24,807 nt of DNA from a virus. The stretch spans positions 1-24,807 of IMG/VR virus record IMGVR_UViG_3300046542_000145. One strand, 5' to 3'. Below the pieces are notes generated by a model. The model had not been told where the DNA came from. It worked only from the letters and a program-made list of their open reading frames with translations, and ran no database searches. Of the stretch, positions 22,277-24,807 are shown in pieces. Numbering within the stretch: position 1 is the stretch's first letter; each line of letters begins with the position of its first letter. A program made the position numbers and the translations under genes.

Positions 22277-22840
22277 CTATGCTGCTCTTTCGCTGGCGCA
22301 TTCCCCTCTCCCTGCTACTGCGGCACCGTATTCCATCAGCAGGTCACGCTCTACAAAGCTGACATTGCAGACGCCCAGCATGTGCGGATTCCAGATCAGC
22401 AGCATTGAACCTTTGTTATTGCCGTTCACTGGTTTACCGGTATCAGCGCGGACAAACGAAAGTCGGCCGCCAGTGATAAACCGGATTTCACTGCAGGTGC
22501 GTTTGGCATCATTGAACCACCCAACCGATGTATCTGCAGGAACCAGCATCACCGCGCCATGCTCGTCGCTATCTATCTGCGAGGCTTTGCGCACCCAGGG
22601 TGTGATGTCGCTGTATGGTGGGTTTATCCAGATATAACCAGGTGGGAAGTAAATATCCCATTCGGTTTCAAGAGCGTTCTGCTCTTCGGTCAGGTAAAGC
22701 GGGAAAAGGTGGTTCGCGTCGCTGGCGGCGGCATCACCAACAAAGTGAAATTCTTTGTTTAGCGCGGCGGCTATTTCCGGTGGCGTTTGCCATAAATTTC
22801 GGATGTCGATCGGGGTATTACTGCCGGTGTAATCGCTCAT
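22277..22840 (-). CDS. Phage N6-adenine DNA methyltransferase (Dam type)
   Basis: This 187-aa protein matches the phage Dam methyltransferase family. The catalytic motif N73-P74-P75-Y76 is present (WINPPYSD), with a probable S-adenosylmethionine-binding segment FVGDAAASDANHL (about 33-45) and the N-terminal LWQTPPEIAAALN typical of this group. It would methylate adenine, probably in GATC, and could protect phage DNA from restriction. The ATG overlaps the NinB stop (ATGA). Regulation is with the nin block. Sequence specificity cannot be read from the gene. Confidence 0.9.
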   Translation of the reverse strand: MSDYTGSNTPIDIRNLWQTPPEIAAALNKEFHFVGDAAASDANHLFPLYLTEEQNALETEWDIYFPPGYIWINPPYSDITPWVRKASQIDSDEHGAVMLVPADTSVGWFNDAKRTCSEIRFITGGRLSFVRADTGKPVNGNNKGSMLLIWNPHMLGVCNVSFVERDLLMEYGAAVAGRGECASERAA

Positions 22841-23247
22841 GAATAGCGTCCCTCTGTGAATTTAATCCCCTGCCCAACTGCCCAGCACGTGACATATTCG
22901 ATAAGGCTCGCCATGCGGCTGACGCTCATCTCTGCGCTGCTCTCGCGGATGTTTACGAACTCTCCCTCAATGCCCGGCACAATCTCGGCCTGCTGCTTTG
23001 TGGCGACGGCGTGACCGCTGATGAGCAACACCTTCCACTGCTCAGGCTTCAGCTTCTTGCCGCACCATTCAGCCTGGCGAGCAATGTCACCCAGGAGCGC
23101 GTGAAATTTTGCATTCTGGTCAAGGTTTCGTTTGTAGTCGGATATGCGGATTGTTACGGGTCGGTCTTTGTCGGTCAGGAGGGATTGGATGATGTTTATT
23201 GCGTTCTGCCTGATTCGTTCATCGCGAAGCATCAGGGTCTGTTTCAT
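22837..23247 (-). CDS. ninB: NinB-like recombination protein
   Basis: This 136-aa protein resembles lambda NinB (Orf), which binds single-stranded DNA and assists phage recombination in the way of RecFOR. Recognisable parts are the helical N-terminus, ITIRxSDYKRNLDQNAKFHALLGDIA (about 31-56), then CGKKLKPEQWKVLLISGHA and the end YVTCWAVGQGIKF. A GAGG site lies 9 bases before ATG. It heads the nin block and overlaps the methyltransferase by 4 bases. It is somewhat shorter than lambda NinB (146 aa). Confidence 0.9.
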   Translation of the reverse strand: MKQTLMLRDERIRQNAINIIQSLLTDKDRPVTIRISDYKRNLDQNAKFHALLGDIARQAEWCGKKLKPEQWKVLLISGHAVATKQQAEIVPGIEGEFVNIRESSAEMSVSRMASLIEYVTCWAVGQGIKFTEGRYS

Positions 23248-23258
23248 AGCTGATTACC

Positions 23259-23468
23259 TCATAGCGGCCTTTTGCCAGTGAGTATCCGGTCGTGACGTAT
23301 CAATCCCTCGCAGCGAAAGCGGTTAGCCATACGGTGGCATTTGCCATTCCATTTGGTTAAACGTGTTCCCTTTCGAGAGTCAAGCCATTGAGAGCGGAAG
23401 GAGAGAAAACGGTTTAAGGTGCCGAGGACGAGAAGCATTCTGCAGTGCTCCAGTGAGTAACGTCTCAC
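23259..23468 (-). CDS. Small basic nin-region protein, function unknown
   Basis: This 69-aa protein starts with GTG (23468) after a strong AAAGGAG site that lies inside the end of the upstream gene. It contains RRYSLEHCRMLLVLGTLN and a very basic second half (SRKGTRLTKWNGKCHRMANR) with three Cys in total. It runs 1 base after the preceding gene and 11 before ninB, so it is likely part of the same transcript. I do not recognise it. Confidence 0.65.
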   Translation of the reverse strand: MRRYSLEHCRMLLVLGTLNRFLSFRSQWLDSRKGTRLTKWNGKCHRMANRFRCEGLIRHDRILTGKRPL

Positions 23469-23469
23469 G

Positions 23470-23676
23470 TCAGTCTCCTTTAACGGTTATTCCAGCGGCG
23501 CGGATTCCACCCTGTAACCTTCTGTCTTGCTCAATCACCTTTCCTATCAAAGCGCATACAAAGGCGGTTTTTTGATCATTGCTCGATGTTTCATAACGCT
23601 GCATCAGGGTAAACTCAGGTCTATCAGCGCTCTTAAGTGCATTGTGAATTTCATTAGATAATTGGGATATATTCAT
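23470..23676 (-). CDS. Small protein, function unknown
   Basis: This 68-aa helical protein, MNISQLSNEIHNALKSADRP onward, includes AFVCALIGKVIEQDRRLQGG. Its ATG overlaps the ATG of the opposite-strand accessory gene (CATG), so minus-strand transcripts must come through that gene. Its stop nearly touches the next gene, supporting a shared transcript. The ribosome site is weak. The family is unknown. Confidence 0.65.
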   Translation of the reverse strand: MNISQLSNEIHNALKSADRPEFTLMQRYETSSNDQKTAFVCALIGKVIEQDRRLQGGIRAAGITVKGD

Positions 23677-24331
23677 GGGAATGCTCTCTTTTAATATTAC
23701 TTGCCCTCACTGCCTGCGGGAGAATGCTGTTCTGCAGGCTTTCAGTGAACATTTAAGGAATGACACATCTGTGTATGATGTGGCGTTTGCATGCAGGAGT
23801 TGTGAGAAATCTGGTATTGCTGTTGTTAATTCAAATGTAAGGCAAGGCCCGTACGCGCTAGCTAATGCAGGCAGGAACATTGTTATCCCTTCAAATGATG
23901 GAAAGTTTAATCTTTGGAATGTTTACCCAGCCATCGAAGCACATTCAGCTCCGGATAACACCCCACCGAGAGCAGCAGATGCTTTCGTTGAAGCAAAAGA
24001 TAATCTCAAAAGAGGTCGCTTCGATACCTCCGTCATGATTTGCAGAAAGACTATAGATATTGCAACTCGCAACCTCCTTGGTGATGATTCAAAAGATGAA
24101 AAATTGGTTAAACGAATATCAATGCTTCATGGAAAAGGCCTAATCACAGAACAAATGCGTGACTGGGCTCATATTGTGAGAATCGACTCAAATGGGGCAG
24201 TTCACTCTGATGAAGAGTTCACAAAAGAAGAAGCTGAGGAAATGATTGGTTTTACAGAAGTGTTTTTGCTCTATGCCTTTACTCTGCCTGCTATGGTGGC
24301 TGTGAAGCAGGAAGCTCAACAGCAGGATTAA
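23675..24331 (+). CDS. DUF4145-like accessory protein with zinc ribbon
   Basis: This 218-aa protein begins with a zinc ribbon made of CPHC (10-13) and CRSC (40-43), followed by a helical domain (about 100-210). The helical domain contains SVMICRKTIDIATRNLLG, then RIDSNGAVHSDEEF, an R...N...H pattern seen in DUF4145/HEPN-like domains. Such domains occur in restriction and defence proteins, and several HEPN proteins cut RNA. It is the only plus-strand gene in the early block, is AT-rich, and has its own terminator, so it looks like a moron. The ATG at 23675 has a GGGA site; a second ATG at 23681 is possible. Its activity is not shown here. Confidence 0.75.
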   Translation: MGMLSFNITCPHCLRENAVLQAFSEHLRNDTSVYDVAFACRSCEKSGIAVVNSNVRQGPYALANAGRNIVIPSNDGKFNLWNVYPAIEAHSAPDNTPPRAADAFVEAKDNLKRGRFDTSVMICRKTIDIATRNLLGDDSKDEKLVKRISMLHGKGLITEQMRDWAHIVRIDSNGAVHSDEEFTKEEAEEMIGFTEVFLLYAFTLPAMVAVKQEAQQQD

Positions 24332-24341
24332 TCATTGCTTA

Positions 24342-24371
24342 GAGGTCATATTATTGGCCTCACTACTTTTT
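24342..24371 (+). terminator. Intrinsic terminator of the DUF4145-like gene
   Basis: GAGGTCA pairs with TGGCCTC (one G-T pair) around a 6-base loop, followed after ACTAC by five T residues. It lies 11 bases after the gene's stop and works only in the plus direction, because the opposite strand has no T run. Its T run meets the end of the partial gene at the right edge. Confidence 0.75.
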
Positions 24372-24807
24372 AGACTGCTAGTTGTAACTGCATGTTGAAT
24401 CTGTCCCTTTCTTCGCAGTAGTCGAGTGAGCCCGGACTGTTGTGCGATTCGATACGCTCAACCATTAGCGCGGCGCGAGTCTCTTTGCTGGCTGGCGCGT
24501 AGGCACCTTTCCATGCTTTGTCGATGCCGATGTTCCGTGCAACGTTGGTGCTGTCGGCGCTGGCCAGTGGCAGCTTGGTGAAAATAAGCGGGTTAAGCAT
24601 GCGCAGGCCGTGCAGTTTGGAAATGGGTTGCCCGTAATCGTCAGTGACATACCGGATAAGATCTTTCATTCTGGCAACTGCGAGGTTGGGCCGCTTTACG
24701 TCGTAATCCCCACAACTGCCGATTGCCACCCGGGGGAAGTTATTGCACAGACGGATAAAGCGATCGTCACTTTCGTTCATGTGCCAGACCGGTACGCCGA
24801 AGAATTT
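24370..24807 (-). CDS. C-terminal part of a TGT/DpdA-like transglycosylase, cut by the window edge
   Basis: 145 residues are visible, starting beyond the right edge and open there. The segment VPVWHMNESDDRFIRLCNNF, then VAIGSCGDYD, KLHGLRMLNPLIF and ASADSTNVARN, follows in order the last strands of the tRNA-guanine transglycosylase barrel (the AIGG loop, the MGVG strand and the D-C-V/T-R catalytic-Asp region). The Asp in ASADST would be the nucleophile by this alignment. The CxC zinc motif of ordinary TGT is not seen. This fits DpdA-type enzymes, which insert 7-deazaguanines in DNA of some phages. It would sit before the nin genes in the early operon. The assignment is my own alignment by eye. 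A different barrel enzyme is possible. Confidence 0.5.
   Translation of the reverse strand, partial: KFFGVPVWHMNESDDRFIRLCNNFPRVAIGSCGDYDVKRPNLAVARMKDLIRYVTDDYGQPISKLHGLRMLNPLIFTKLPLASADSTNVARNIGIDKAWKGAYAPASKETRAALMVERIESHNSPGSLDYCEERDRFNMQLQLAV

Noticed and set aside
24465-24650. Minus-strand frame within the partial transglycosylase-like gene
   Set aside because: Shifted frame with Pro/Ser/Thr-rich translation; the main frame carries the ordered motifs and is open through the edge.

Overview
The window is the late half of a temperate, lambda-like phage or prophage of an enterobacterium (Escherichia, Salmonella or Enterobacter type). The host assignment is an inference from the nin-region genes (NinB, NinE, NinF-like, YbcO-like, RusA), from a lambdoid Q/late-promoter arrangement and from a phage-21-type lysis cassette. 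Almost everything reads on the minus strand, so the biological order runs from the right end to the left end. No integrase, repressor, replication gene, tRNA, IS element or CRISPR array is visible. Prophage and free phage cannot be told apart from this window.

Right end to about 19.8 kb, delayed-early (nin) region: a partial gene resembling a tRNA-guanine-transglycosylase/DpdA enzyme at the edge; an opposite-strand DUF4145-like accessory gene with its own terminator; two small unknown genes; then a tightly overlapped block of NinB, a Dam-type adenine methyltransferase, NinE, an unknown 68-aa protein, a NinF-like zinc protein, a PD-(D/E)XK nuclease, a YbcO-like HNH protein, RusA resolvase, a small unknown protein and a Q-like (DUF1133) antiterminator.

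About 19.8-17.7 kb, late switch and lysis: directly after Q lie a good late promoter (TTGAAA-17-TACATT) and, about 60 bases beyond the predicted start, a strong hairpin terminator. This is the PR'/tR' layout on which Q acts. A small exported protein and a second terminator follow. Next come a pinholin with a Met-Lys-Met dual start, a SAR endolysin and an Rz with Rz1 nested inside it.

About 17.6-9.1 kb, packaging and head: a collagen-like protein, two small probable head decoration or fibre proteins, small and large terminase, an HI1409/DUF1073-type portal, a MuF-like protein, a DUF2213 protease/scaffold, a cement protein, a DUF2184 major capsid protein and connector genes.

About 9.1 kb to the left edge, contractile tail: completion proteins, DUF3383 sheath, tube, a tail assembly chaperone with a classical T TTT TTA -1 frameshift site, a tape measure carrying a lytic transglycosylase domain, then a Dit-like protein, baseplate plug, hub and the first codons of another baseplate gene. 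The structural set is of the ZF40/Bcep781-type myovirus kind, joined to lambdoid early and lysis modules. A second opposite-strand accessory gene, for a secreted protein with an Ala-Pro repeat, sits inside the tail cluster and is bordered by a minus-strand terminator.

Minus-strand terminators lie at four places within the late region (19.65, 19.1, 12.23 and 2.1 kb). Full late transcription therefore seems to depend on Q-modified, terminator-resistant RNA polymerase. No gene-free stretch exceeds 300 bases. Family names come from recognising sequence patterns, not from database searches.
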